A stretch of 64,000 bases of DNA, from NCBI RefSeq assembly GCF_003327285.1, contig NZ_KZ848473.1, positions 1,054,001-1,118,000 on the forward strand. Reading direction: 5' to 3'. Shown piece after piece: positions 17,454 through 25,239 of the stretch. A program made the translations under genes and the position numbers. The first letter of the stretch is position 1; each line of letters begins with the position of its first letter. The notes under the pieces are model-generated. The model was not told the DNA's origin. It did not search any database and saw only the letters and a list, made by a program, of their open reading frames with translations. Source of the stretch: Microbacterium sorbitolivorans (GTDB lineage: Bacteria > Actinomycetota > Actinomycetes > Actinomycetales > Microbacteriaceae).

Positions 17454-18695
17454 TCAGCCGGCGCGCTTCGCGCGCGACTGCGCCCTCATCGCCGTCGTCA
17501 ACACGACGAGGAACGACGCCATCGCGACGAGGTACGCCGCCGCGGCGACCATGCGGACCGCGCTCGGCACCGGCAAGGCGCAGGCGAGGAGCGCGACGTT
17601 GGCGACGGCGACGCGCGACCAGGCGAACCGGTTGAACGCGGCCGTGCCGATGCGCACGGGCGAGGGACCGCCGCCGAGGGCCACGGGAATCAGGTAGCTG
17701 AGCGCTCCGACGAGCACCTGGGCGGTGAAGCCCGCCGCGAGGTACGGCACGGCCGCGCGGAGGAGCCGCGACATGCCGCCGACGCCCGCGCCCGAGGCGA
17801 TGTCGACGACGCCGGAAACGGCCATGACCGCGACGATCGCGATCCACCACACGAGCGCCGCGCAGACCGAGAGCGCCGCGAAGTCGCGGGGTGGTTTCTG
17901 GCGCGCCGCGCGCCACAGCGAGACGCCGATGAGGGCGAGCCCCGCGAGATACGCGGCGAGCCCGCTCACCCAGGCGATCGGCTGGGCGATGGCGGCCCCG
18001 GTGGCGGCGACGAGCGCGCCCGCCGCGAGCCAGGGCAGCGCCCGCGCGGCGTCACGGCTCGCGTTTTCGGCGGCGCGGGTGCGGAGGATCGTGGGCCACA
18101 GCGTCACGATCGTGCCCGCGACCGTGATGCCGATCCAGCCGAACACGTTGACGATCGCGTGGGCGAGCACGAGGTGCGAGGATCCGCCGCGGGCGATGAT
18201 CGCGCCGAGCGTCGCGCCGATCGCGAGGAACATCGCCGAGACGACGTAGTACCAGACGGTGCGGCCGAACCGGCCGGTGAGGCTTCCGCGCAGGCGCCCA
18301 ACGAGCGAGGCTGCGTGCCAAACGACGGCGACGACGAGCACGCCGGCTCCGGCCACGGTCGCGGGCCAGAGCGCGGCGGGCACGCCGACGAAGACGAGCA
18401 CCGCGCCGAGGTTCGCGAGCCCGAGCCGCGCGTTCTGCGAGCGCCGATCGGCGAGGGTCTGGCGGGCGCGCAGGAGCGCGAAGGAGAAGTGCTGGCTCCA
18501 GACGAGGATCGCCTGCGTCGCGGCGCCAAGCAGCAGCAGGTGCAGCATGAGCCACGTCGGGGCCGGGATCGCGCGCTGCGCGACGACCGCCACAACCGTC
18601 GCGATGACCCACAGCACGGTCGGGAGGTCGCGCATCGGCCAGAAGCCCCGGCCGGGCGCCTTCGGTGCCGCGCCCGGCCCGATATCGAGCGTCAT
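17454..18695 (-). CDS. Twelve-TM NnrS-like / NirK-associated membrane protein
   Basis: A 413-residue integral membrane protein with about twelve helices. Histidines sit in or at the edges of helices: WLMLHLLLLGAATQAILVW, WSQHFSFALLR, VWHAASL and SHLVLAHAIVNVFGW. The HLLLLGA-WSQHF pattern resembles the membrane domain found with actinobacterial copper nitrite reductases and, more distantly, haem-copper NnrS. No cupredoxin domain is fused and no nirK lies in the window. Its ATG overlaps the stop of the 38-residue peptide gene. Context (SufR-like regulator, DUF2249 neighbour) suggests a nitric oxide or nitrite response; this is inference. Confidence 0.7.
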   Translation of the reverse strand: MTLDIGPGAAPKAPGRGFWPMRDLPTVLWVIATVVAVVAQRAIPAPTWLMLHLLLLGAATQAILVWSQHFSFALLRARQTLADRRSQNARLGLANLGAVLVFVGVPAALWPATVAGAGVLVVAVVWHAASLVGRLRGSLTGRFGRTVWYYVVSAMFLAIGATLGAIIARGGSSHLVLAHAIVNVFGWIGITVAGTIVTLWPTILRTRAAENASRDAARALPWLAAGALVAATGAAIAQPIAWVSGLAAYLAGLALIGVSLWRAARQKPPRDFAALSVCAALVWWIAIVAVMAVSGVVDIASGAGVGGMSRLLRAAVPYLAAGFTAQVLVGALSYLIPVALGGGPSPVRIGTAAFNRFAWSRVAVANVALLACALPVPSAVRMVAAAAYLVAMASFLVVLTTAMRAQSRAKRAG

Positions 18696-18808
18696 CGTGT
18701 GTCCTTATTCCCCAGCCCGAGGAGAAGCAGGCCGGCGTCGATGCCGGCGAGCAGCGCGAGGCCCGCGGGAAGTAGCCAGGCGAGACGGGCGGATCCGTGC
18801 CTCGTCAC
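18692..18808 (-). CDS. 38-residue single-pass membrane peptide in the NnrS-like operon
   Basis: A GTG-started peptide, overlapping the regulator stop (GTGA) at its 5' end and the 12-TM gene start (ATGA) at its 3' end. This double coupling is the best evidence that it is real. Sequence: a basic start VTRHGSARLAW, one hydrophobic helix LLPAGLALLAGIDAGLLLLG, and a charged end NKDTR. It could be a small subunit or assembly partner of the 12-TM protein. No family is recognised. Confidence 0.7.
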   Translation of the reverse strand: MTRHGSARLAWLLPAGLALLAGIDAGLLLLGLGNKDTR

Positions 18809-19446
18809 GATGCCGCGCTCACGCGCAGGAGGCACTTGCCGTCGACTGCGAAGGGCGCGAGGCTGGCGCGCGCGCCCGGCTCGGCGCCGCGCGCGATGGC
18901 GTCGACCATGCCCTCGTGCACCGCGCACACGACCCGCGAACCGCGCACGGCGGCGTGGAGGGGGCAGTCGCGCAGGAGCACGTCGCCCGCGGGCGTCTCC
19001 TCCGGCGAAAACCCCTCGTCGCGCATCACGCGGACGACCGCGCCGAGCGCACCGTCACCGTGCGCACCGTCGCCGCGCGGCCCGCGCGCCGCGAGTTCCT
19101 CGCCCCAGGTGGCGCCCGCGGCACGGGCGTCCTCGCGCGCGTCGCCGCGCGGCCCCTCGAGGGCGGCCGCGAGGCTCACGGCGAGCCGCTCGTACGAGGC
19201 CCGCGGCGACGGCGCGACGACCCACCTGTGCCCCGGCCGCCCGCGGCCGTGCGGCGCGGCGGTCTCGCGGTGCAGGTATCCGTCGCCCGTGAGCCGGCGC
19301 AGGTGATCCCGCACGGTGTTCTCGTGGAGGCCGGTGCGCGACACGACGTCGCCGACCGACGCGGATCCGTGGGCCTCGACATCGCGCAGCACGCGCTCGC
19401 GGCTCGTCGAGTGCGCGCGATCGCCCGCGGTGCGACGCGGTGTCAT
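18805..19446 (-). CDS. Winged-helix regulator with SufR-like cysteine C-terminus
   Basis: A 213-residue regulator. The N-terminal winged helix (about residues 12-70) has RVLRDVEAHGSASVGDVVSRTG and NTVRDHLRRLTGDGYL. The C-terminal part has DCPLHAAVRGSRVVCAVHEGM and DGKCLLRV, a Cys/His arrangement like the Fe-S ligands of SufR-type regulators, so Fe-S-based sensing of redox or nitric oxide is plausible. ATG at 19446 is chosen because upstream codons are intergenic AT-rich DNA. It leads a three-gene operon and is divergent from the DUF2249 gene across a 16-bp perfect palindrome. Confidence 0.85.
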   Translation of the reverse strand: MTPRRTAGDRAHSTSRERVLRDVEAHGSASVGDVVSRTGLHENTVRDHLRRLTGDGYLHRETAAPHGRGRPGHRWVVAPSPRASYERLAVSLAAALEGPRGDAREDARAAGATWGEELAARGPRGDGAHGDGALGAVVRVMRDEGFSPEETPAGDVLLRDCPLHAAVRGSRVVCAVHEGMVDAIARGAEPGARASLAPFAVDGKCLLRVSAAS

Positions 19447-19458
19447 GTTTTCCACGGG

Positions 19459-19474
19459 ATTAATTATAATTAAT
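19459..19474. promoter_or_regulatory. 16-bp perfect AT palindrome, probable operator
   Basis: ATTAATTATAATTAAT is an exact palindrome made only of A and T in DNA of about 70 percent GC. It lies 13 bases before the regulator ATG and 42 bases before the DUF2249 ATG, in the divergent promoter region, where an autoregulating dimer would bind. Confidence 0.65.
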
Positions 19475-19516
19475 TCACGCACACGCCGCGGCGCCCGCCG
19501 CGCACGAGGAGGATCC

Positions 19517-19831
19517 ATGGCACACATCGACATTCACAGCTCGCGCGAGGCCGCGGTCGACCAGGCCGCCGGCACCGGCTGCGCGTGCGGCGGTCACGAC
19601 GAGGAGCTGCCCGAGCTCGACGTGCAGACCATCCCGCACGCCGTGCGCCACGCCGCGATCTTCGGCGCGATCGAGTCGCTGCGCCCCGGCGCGGGCATCG
19701 TTCTCTCGGCGACGCACAACCCCGTGCCGCTCATCGACCAGCTCCGCGACCGCCACGGCGACGCCTACGCGGTGCGCTACCTCGACGAGGGCCCCGAGCG
19801 CTGGCGCCTCCTCGTTCGTCGCCAGGCGTAA
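19517..19831 (+). CDS. DUF2249 domain protein
   Basis: A 104-residue cytoplasmic protein. After an N-terminal segment with TGCACGGHDEELPELDV (a possible metal site, Cys and His), the DUF2249 fold covers about residues 35-104: IPHAVRHAAIFGAIESL, GAGIVLSATHNPVPL, and YLDEGPERWRLLVRR. GAGGAGG (19507-19512 region) is a strong ribosome-binding site and fixes the start. DUF2249 proteins often accompany denitrification and NO-response genes; no biochemical role is firmly established. It is divergent from the SufR-like regulator and probably under its control. Confidence 0.9.
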   Translation: MAHIDIHSSREAAVDQAAGTGCACGGHDEELPELDVQTIPHAVRHAAIFGAIESLRPGAGIVLSATHNPVPLIDQLRDRHGDAYAVRYLDEGPERWRLLVRRQA

Positions 19832-19896
19832 CATCCGGCGGGTGATCGCGCGGCGTCCGGTTCGGGCGCCGCGCGTCTCGCGTGCTCAGAAACCGG

Positions 19897-19902
19897 TACC
19901 TT
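19897..19902 (+). promoter_or_regulatory. -10 element for the aldo/keto reductase at 19909
   Basis: TACCTT ends six bases before the ATG with no ribosome-binding site between, so the transcript is probably leaderless. Confidence 0.4.
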
Positions 19903-19908
19903 GAGACC

Positions 19909-20922
19909 ATGGTCAACTATCGATTCCTCGGTAACAGCGGTCTCAAGATCTCGGAGATCACCTACGGCAACTGGGTCACGCACGCCTCGCAGGTCGAAGA
20001 CGACGCCGCGGTCAAGACGGTGCACGCCGCTCTCGACGCCGGCATCACCACCTTCGACACCGCCGACACCTACGCCAACACGGCCGCCGAGACGATCCTC
20101 GGCACGGCGCTCGCCGGCCAGCGCCGCGAGAGCCTCGAGATCTTCACGAAGGTCTACTTCCCGACGGGCCCCAAGGGCGCGAACGACACGGGCCTCAGCC
20201 GCAAGCACATCATGGACTCGATCAACGGCTCGCTGAAGCGCCTCGGCACCGATTACATCGACCTCTACCAGGCGCACCGCTTCGACTACGAGACGCCGCT
20301 CGAGGAGACGTTCCAGGCGTTCGCCGACATCGTCCGCCAGGGCAAGGCGCTCTACATCGGCGTCTCGGAGTGGACCGCGGAGCAGCTGCGCGAGGGCCAC
20401 GCGCTCGCGAAGCAGCTCGGCATCCAGCTCATCTCAAACCAGCCGCAGTACTCGATGCTGCACCGCGTGATCGAGGGCAAGGTCGTCCCCGCCTCCGAGG
20501 AGCTCGGCATCTCGCAGATCGTCTGGTCGCCGATGGCGCAGGGCGTGCTGACGGGCAAGTACCTGCCCGGCCAGCCGGTGCCCGCCGGATCCCGCGCGAC
20601 CGACGAGCACTCGGGCGCAGGCTTCATCAAGCACTTCCTGCGCGACGACCTGCTCGAGGCCGTGCAGCGCCTGAAGCCCATCGCCGCCGAGGCCGGGCTC
20701 ACGATGCCGCAGCTCGCGATCGCCTGGGTGCTGCAGAACAAGAACGTCGCGGCCGCGCTCGTCGGCGCCTCGCGCCCCGAGCAGCTCGCCGACACCGTCA
20801 AGGCCTCGGGCGTCACGCTCGACGCCGACACGCTGACGGCGATCGACACGGCGCTCGCGGGCGTCGTGAACGACGACCCGGAAGACACCTACTCGGTCTC
20901 CCCCAAGAGCCGCCTGGTCTGA
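19909..20922 (+). CDS. Aldo/keto reductase (Kv-beta / YajO-like)
   Basis: A 337-residue NADPH-dependent TIM-barrel oxidoreductase. It starts MVNYRFLGNSGLKISEITYG; FDTADTYAN carries the catalytic Asp and Tyr, DLYQAHRFD the catalytic His region, and ALVGASRPEQL the cofactor site. The frame runs nine codons further upstream, but MVNYRF is the family start. Substrate is not predictable. It stands alone with a leaderless promoter and ends at a strong terminator. Confidence 0.93.
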   Translation: MVNYRFLGNSGLKISEITYGNWVTHASQVEDDAAVKTVHAALDAGITTFDTADTYANTAAETILGTALAGQRRESLEIFTKVYFPTGPKGANDTGLSRKHIMDSINGSLKRLGTDYIDLYQAHRFDYETPLEETFQAFADIVRQGKALYIGVSEWTAEQLREGHALAKQLGIQLISNQPQYSMLHRVIEGKVVPASEELGISQIVWSPMAQGVLTGKYLPGQPVPAGSRATDEHSGAGFIKHFLRDDLLEAVQRLKPIAAEAGLTMPQLAIAWVLQNKNVAAALVGASRPEQLADTVKASGVTLDADTLTAIDTALAGVVNDDPEDTYSVSPKSRLV

Positions 20923-20930
20923 TCCGCGCA

Positions 20931-20966
20931 AACGCCGGCCCCTCGATCTCTCGAGGGGCCGGCGTT
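20931..20966. terminator. Bidirectional terminator between convergent genes
   Basis: A perfect 16-bp stem (AACGCCGGCCCCTCGA and its complement) with the loop TCTC, placed between the aldo/keto reductase stop and the flavoprotein stop. The outer bases are AA/TT on both sides, as in bidirectional terminators. Confidence 0.85.
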
Positions 20967-20968
20967 CG

Positions 20969-21895
20969 TCATGCCGCGGCAAGCGCTCGGTCGGTGTCCC
21001 AGCCGATGAGCGTGCCCTGCACGGCGGATCCGGTCATCGCGCCGGCGCCCATCGACATCGGCACGTTCGCCATCGGCGAGACGACGTTTCCGGCCGCCCA
21101 GATTCGATCGTCGCTCGTGCGGCCGGCGTGGTCGACGGCGAGGAAGGATCCGACGGGCGACTTGGCGCGGGCGAGCCCCAGCCCGCCCAGGAACTGATCG
21201 AGCGGCACGAGCGTTCCACCCGTGAAGATCGCGTCGACATCGACGAGCTCGCCGCCCGCGATGCGGACGCCCGCGATCTCGGATCCGGATCCCTCGACCG
21301 CCAGAACCTCCTCGTCGACGATGCGGACGCCGTTCGCCGCGAGCCGCGCGCGGGCCTCGGCCGGGAACTCGACGCCCGCCGAGAAGAAGGTGACGCGGGC
21401 GCTCAGCCCGCTCACCATCTCCGCCTGGTGCGCGCTCATGGGCGAGGTCGCGATGACGGCGAGGCTGCGGTCGCGCACCTCCCAGCCGTGGCAGAACGGG
21501 CAGTGCAGCACCGACTGCCCCCAGCGCTCGGCGAGGCCCGGGATCGCCGGGAGGTCGTCGCGCACGCCCGTCGCGACGATGAGGGCGCGCGCCTCGAGCG
21601 CGTCGCCCGCAACCTCCACGCGCACGGCGTCGCCGACCCGCGTGACCGCGTCGACGGATCCGGCGCGGAAGACGACCCCGTAGCCCTCAGCCTCGGCGCG
21701 CCCCTCCGCGCGGAGCTGCGCCGGCGGTTTTCCGTCGTGACCGAGCACGCCGTGCATGTGCGCGGCGAAGCGGTTGCGGCCGTACTCGCCGTCGATGACG
21801 AGCACGCGCCGTCGCGATCGGCCGAGCATCTGCGCCGCCTGGAGGCCCGCCGGTCCGGCGCCGATAATAATGACATCCCACTGATTCAGATCCAT
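20969..21895 (-). CDS. Thioredoxin-reductase-like NAD(P)/FAD oxidoreductase
   Basis: A 308-residue flavoenzyme. DVIIIGAGPAGLQAAQML (about residues 7-24) binds FAD, LHCPFCHGWEVRDR carries the redox CxxC and the second nucleotide-binding region, and IWAAGNVVSPMANVPMSMG is the C-terminal FAD motif. The CPFCHGWE variant places it with the YpdA/HcpR-associated thioredoxin-reductase-like family rather than true TrxB (CATC). The start at 21895 (MDLNQWD) avoids nine codons of upstream run-on. It is divergent from the XRE-cupin regulator, a common pairing in actinobacteria. Confidence 0.92.
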   Translation of the reverse strand: MDLNQWDVIIIGAGPAGLQAAQMLGRSRRRVLVIDGEYGRNRFAAHMHGVLGHDGKPPAQLRAEGRAEAEGYGVVFRAGSVDAVTRVGDAVRVEVAGDALEARALIVATGVRDDLPAIPGLAERWGQSVLHCPFCHGWEVRDRSLAVIATSPMSAHQAEMVSGLSARVTFFSAGVEFPAEARARLAANGVRIVDEEVLAVEGSGSEIAGVRIAGGELVDVDAIFTGGTLVPLDQFLGGLGLARAKSPVGSFLAVDHAGRTSDDRIWAAGNVVSPMANVPMSMGAGAMTGSAVQGTLIGWDTDRALAAA

Positions 21896-21925
21896 GCCCC
21901 CAGCGTGCGGCGCTATCATCGCGAA

Positions 21926-21941
21926 TGCAAACTTTTTTGCA
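21926..21941. promoter_or_regulatory. Palindromic operator candidate in the flavoprotein/XRE divergent region
   Basis: TGCAAA-CTTT-TTTGCA, 6-bp arms with a 4-base spacer, centred in the 65-base gap between the divergent starts and 20 bases before the XRE ATG. Confidence 0.5.
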
Positions 21942-21960
21942 GAAATGGCAAGGAGCGGTC

Positions 21961-22512
21961 ATGAAGAGCGATGTCGAACAGGTCGGCGCCATCCTGCGCG
22001 CCGCGCGCCAATCGGCGCGCCTCACGCTGGAGGAGCTCGCGGCCGACGCCGGCATGTCGCCGAGCACGCTGTCGCGCCTCGAGTCGGGCAAGCGGCAGGC
22101 GACGCTCGAGCTGCTCATCCCCCTCACGCGCCGGCTCGGGATCCGCATCGACGACCTCGTCGCGAGGGAGCCGAAGGATCCGCGCGTGCGGCGCGCCGCG
22201 TACCGCGAGGGCGGGCGCATCATCGCACCCCTCACACCCGAGCACTCCCCCAACCTGACCTACAAGATCACCTATCCGGCGGCCGAAGACATGCCGGAGC
22301 CTCGCGTGCACGACGGCTTCGAGTGGCTCTACGTGCTGAGCGGGCGCCTGCGTCTGCGTCTCGGCGAGCAGGACATCGTGCTCGAGGCGGGCGAGGCTGC
22401 CGAGTTCGACACGCGCACCCCGCACGCGATGACCTCGGCGGGCGACGCGCCCGCCGAGGTCATCAGCATCTTCAACGAGGCGGGGGCCCGCCTCCACACG
22501 CGCCAGCCCTAG
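21961..22512 (+). CDS. XRE-family regulator with C-terminal cupin domain
   Basis: A 183-residue regulator. The helix-turn-helix is about residues 10-65 (LTLEELAADAGMSPSTLSRLE), followed by a cupin sensor domain (about 105-180: HDGFEWLYVLSGRLRLRLGE, AAEFDTRTPHAM). ATG at 21961 follows AAGGAG. The cupin usually senses a small molecule or metal. It is divergent from the thioredoxin-reductase-like gene and likely controls it. Its last four bases overlap the end of the convergent Mrf remnant. Confidence 0.93.
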   Translation: MKSDVEQVGAILRAARQSARLTLEELAADAGMSPSTLSRLESGKRQATLELLIPLTRRLGIRIDDLVAREPKDPRVRRAAYREGGRIIAPLTPEHSPNLTYKITYPAAEDMPEPRVHDGFEWLYVLSGRLRLRLGEQDIVLEAGEAAEFDTRTPHAMTSAGDAPAEVISIFNEAGARLHTRQP

Positions 22513-23019
22513 TCGGCATCCTTCGCGACCCGCGGCCAGGCGGGGAACGGATCCGCGAACTTCGCCCACTCGGCGGGTCCGGCCGCGAGCTCCTCGTCGG
22601 TCAGCGCCGGGTCGTCGAGCGCGCGCGTGAGTGCCCGCACGTCGAGGTCGATGCCAATGAGGCCGAGCTCCTGCCCGACGGCGAGGATCTCCTCGTCGTC
22701 ACCCAGGGCGTCGTCACGCCCGAGCGGATCGAACGAGATCATGCCACCGACGTGATTCCACTCGGTCACCGCGTGCGGCCGCGTCGCGAGGCGGCAGAAC
22801 CCCATCGACCGGATGAGCGTGCCGAACTCCCCCGGCTCGATCCGCTCGTCGAGCAGCACGCCGAGCCGCGCCGGGTGCAGCGGGCGCACGTTCTCGTACC
22901 GGAACGCGGTGACCCGCGGGGATCAGGATCCGCTGGGTCAGCCCCGCGAGCCGCGTCGCGTAATCCCGCCGCTCCGGCACACAGCTTCCGACCACCGCAA
23001 TCACGTCGATGCGATCCAC
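22509..23019 (-). pseudogene. Remnant of a Mrf-type CobW GTPase with a large internal deletion
   Basis: Two pieces of one gene are joined out of frame. The first 35 codons from the GTG at 23019 read MDRIDVIAVVGSCVPERR... up to QRILIPA near 22915, and have a good ribosome-binding site (GGGAGG). From about 22914 a different frame carries the CobW C-terminal domain: VTAFRYENVRPLHPARL, DERIEPGEFGTLIRSMGF, CRLATRP and WNHVGGMISFDPL. The central GTPase part, about 200 residues in the family, is gone. Intact homologues (Mrf) recruit a hibernation factor to zinc-poor ribosomes. A Zur-like box lies 45 bases upstream. The junction is beside a GGATCC site (22926-22931). Sequencing or assembly error is possible but would not remove 600 bases neatly. 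Confidence 0.8.
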
Positions 23020-23063
23020 GTAAACCTCCCGTTCGTTTCCTCAGACAGCATCCCTTAGTGTAG

Positions 23064-23080
23064 ATGATAACCACTATCAT
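23064..23080. promoter_or_regulatory. Zur-like operator
   Basis: ATGATA-ACCAC-TATCAT, a palindrome of 6-bp arms closely matching the TGATAATNNTTATCA form of zinc-uptake-regulator boxes. It lies between the divergent Mrf remnant and the cysteine-free L36 gene, 16 bases before the latter. Gene context (alternative ribosomal protein, Mrf) supports zinc control. Confidence 0.75.
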
Positions 23081-23095
23081 TAAGGAGTTCTTCGT

Positions 23096-23218
23096 ATGAA
23101 GGTTCGTGCCTCGCTCAAGTCGCTCAAGAAGCAGCCCGGCGCCCAGGTCGTGCGTCGCCGCGGAAAGACCTACGTCATCAACAAGCTCAACCCGCGGTTT
23201 AAGGGACGCCAGGGTTGA
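23096..23218 (+). CDS. rpmJ: 50S ribosomal protein L36, zinc-independent (C-minus) form
   Basis: A 40-residue ribosomal protein ([19 protein letters not shown]... to PRFKGRQG). The Cys/His zinc ribbon of the normal L36 is absent; there is not one cysteine. This is the paralogue made under zinc starvation to replace the zinc-binding copy. AAGGAG (23082-23087) is eight bases before the ATG, and a Zur-like box lies upstream. It is too short for routine ORF calling. Its stop overlaps the start of the flavoprotein gene (TTGA), so they form an operon. Confidence 0.93.
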   Translation: MKVRASLKSLKKQPGAQVVRRRGKTYVINKLNPRFKGRQG

Positions 23219-24321
23219 CGTCGCTCGACGCGCTCGTCGTCGGCGCGGGCCCGGCCGGAATCGGCACGGGCCTCGCGCTCGACGCCGTCGACGACCTCTA
23301 CTTCGGCATCATGGAGCGCGGGCGCATCGGCCAGACGTTCCTCGACTGGCCCGAAGAGCAAACCTTTCTGACCCCGTCGTTCACCGGCAACGGCTTCGGC
23401 GCGACCGACCTCAACGCCGTGCACTTCGAGACGTCGCCCGCGTTCGGGCTCGGCGTCGACTATCCCACCGGCTCCCAGTACGCCTCGTATCTGCGCGGCG
23501 TCGTCGGCCACTTCTCGCTCCCCATCCTCGACGGGGCCGAGGTCACGTCCGTCACGCGCATCGACGACGGTTTCCGCGTCGAGAGCCCTCGCGGCCCCGT
23601 CACGACGCGCTCGCTCGTGTGGGCGGGCGGCGAGTTTTCGGATCCGCGGCCCCCGAAGATCGCGGGCGCCGCGTTCTCGGATCCGGCCGGAAGCCCGGCC
23701 GCCCGGGAGCCGCGCTCGGGCCGGGTCGTCGTCATCGGCGGCTACGAATCGGGCATCGACATCGCCTGCCATCACGTGCTCGCGGGCGCGAGCGTGACGG
23801 TCGTGGACGGATCCACCCCGTGGGATGCGGGCCGCGGATCCGACCCGTCGTTCCGGCTCGCACCGCGCTCGCGGATCCGGTTGAAGGAGGCGCTCGCGAC
23901 CGGCCGCCTCGCGCTCGAGGCCGCGAACGCGACCGCGATAAAGCGCGACGGATCCGGGTGGGCCGTGGGGCTGTCGAACGGCACGAAGCTGCGCGCCGAC
24001 TCGCGACCCATCGCCGCGACGGGGTACGGCCCGGGGCTCGGCCCCGTCGCGCACCTGTTTGCCGAGCGCCCCGACGGGTGGCCTGAGCTCGACGACGACG
24101 ATCAGTCGACGATCGCGCCCGGCCTCTTCCTCGCGGGGCCCGCGATGCGGCACGGGGGGCTCAAGTTCTGCTTCGTCTACAAGTTCCGCCAGCGCTTCGC
24201 GCACGTCGCGCGCGTGATCGGCGAGCGCGCGGGCAAGGACACGTCGAAGCTCGAGGCGTGGCGCGACGCAGGCATGCTGACCGACGACCTCTCGTGCTGC
24301 GGGGTGGAGTGCGCGTGCTGA
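23215..24321 (+). CDS. FAD/NAD(P)-binding oxidoreductase (FMO-like), Cys-rich tail
   Basis: A 368-residue flavoprotein with two dinucleotide folds: [18 protein letters not shown] (about residues 5-22) and [17 protein letters not shown] (about 172-188). [14 protein letters not shown] and AATGYGPGL are typical of flavin monooxygenase-like enzymes. The last residues, [12 protein letters not shown], hold four cysteines, a possible metal or redox site. The TTG start overlaps the rpmJ stop, so it shares the Zur-type promoter. The next gene is an Acr3-like permease; similar flavoprotein/permease pairs occur in arsenic operons (ArsO). Whether the substrate is a metalloid or a zinc-related ligand is unknown. 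Confidence 0.85.
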   Translation: MTSLDALVVGAGPAGIGTGLALDAVDDLYFGIMERGRIGQTFLDWPEEQTFLTPSFTGNGFGATDLNAVHFETSPAFGLGVDYPTGSQYASYLRGVVGHFSLPILDGAEVTSVTRIDDGFRVESPRGPVTTRSLVWAGGEFSDPRPPKIAGAAFSDPAGSPAAREPRSGRVVVIGGYESGIDIACHHVLAGASVTVVDGSTPWDAGRGSDPSFRLAPRSRIRLKEALATGRLALEAANATAIKRDGSGWAVGLSNGTKLRADSRPIAATGYGPGLGPVAHLFAERPDGWPELDDDDQSTIAPGLFLAGPAMRHGGLKFCFVYKFRQRFAHVARVIGERAGKDTSKLEAWRDAGMLTDDLSCCGVECAC

Positions 24322-25232
24322 TTACCCTGCTCTTCGCCGTCGCGATTCTCACGGGAAGCCTGCTCGGCATCGCGGGTCTCGAGCTACCAATCGATCCGCT
24401 CATCCTCGTGCTCGTCGGCGCGATCTTCTTCACGCTGCGGCTCGGATCCCTGCGCTCGCTCCGGCGCGCGCCGCGCACGATCCTCGTCGCCCTCGCGACG
24501 AACTTCGTGCTGATCCCGCTCATCGCGCTGCCCATCACGCTCGCCCTGCCGAGCGAGGCGCTGCGGCTCGGCGTGCTGATCTACTGCCTCGCGCCGTGCA
24601 CCGACTGGTTCCTCGGCTTCACGCGGCTCGCGGGCGGCGACACCGTCGCGGGCGCCGCGCTCATCCCCCTGCAGATGCTCATCCAGCTGCTGATGTATCC
24701 CATCTGGATGATGCTCTTCGCCGGCGAGAGCGTCGCGTGGATGCCGGAGACCGCGGGTTCCACGCTCGTGCAGTGGTTCCTCGTGCCCGCCGGCATCGGC
24801 ATCGCCGCGCAGCTTCTCGTGCCGAGGCGCTGGCGGCGGCTCGCGATCGACGGCGTCGACGCGGCGGTGCCGTTCATCATCGCCGTCGTGATCGTCGCGA
24901 TCTTCGCCGGCAACGTGCAGACGATCCTCGCCGACCCCGCATCCTTCGCCTGGGTGCTGCTCGCCGTCTTCGTCTTCTTCGCCCTGACCTTCGCGCTCGG
25001 AGAGGGCCTCGCGCGGGTGTTCCGGCTCGATCACGCGTCGCACGCGCTCGTGACGATGACGACGTCGGCGCGCAACGCGCCGCTCATGCTCGCCGTCACC
25101 ACGATCGCGCTACCCGATCAGCCGCTCGTGCACGCCGCGATCATCCTCGGCATGCTCATCGAGTTCCCGCACCTCACGGCGCTCACGCACCTGCTGCGCC
25201 GGCGCGAGGTGAGGCACGTCCTCGCGGCGTAG
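24315..25232 (+). CDS. Acr3 / bile acid:sodium symporter-like permease
   Basis: A 305-residue membrane protein with about ten helices. LIYCLAPCTDWFLGFTRLAG (about residues 91-110) resembles the Cys-containing helix 4 of Acr3 arsenite exporters, and TSARNAPLMLAVTTIALPD the helix 9 signature. The GTG at 24315 is five bases after GGAG and overlaps the flavoprotein by seven bases, so it is the third gene of the rpmJ operon. A normal arsenic operon would add arsC and arsR; neither is here. Transport of a metalloid or of a zinc-starvation ligand are both possible. Confidence 0.85.
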   Translation: MLITLLFAVAILTGSLLGIAGLELPIDPLILVLVGAIFFTLRLGSLRSLRRAPRTILVALATNFVLIPLIALPITLALPSEALRLGVLIYCLAPCTDWFLGFTRLAGGDTVAGAALIPLQMLIQLLMYPIWMMLFAGESVAWMPETAGSTLVQWFLVPAGIGIAAQLLVPRRWRRLAIDGVDAAVPFIIAVVIVAIFAGNVQTILADPASFAWVLLAVFVFFALTFALGEGLARVFRLDHASHALVTMTTSARNAPLMLAVTTIALPDQPLVHAAIILGMLIEFPHLTALTHLLRRREVRHVLAA

Positions 25233-25239
25233 CCCGGGG

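Noticed and set aside
22714..23019. A 101-residue protein from the Mrf start
   Set aside because: Only the first 35 residues resemble the family; the rest is the C-terminal domain read in the wrong frame, so it is better described as part of a pseudogene.
23215..25232. Complete arsenic-resistance operon
   Set aside because: The flavoprotein and Acr3-like permease fit, but there is no arsC or ArsR-type regulator, and the operon is led by a zinc-independent ribosomal protein and a Zur-like box.
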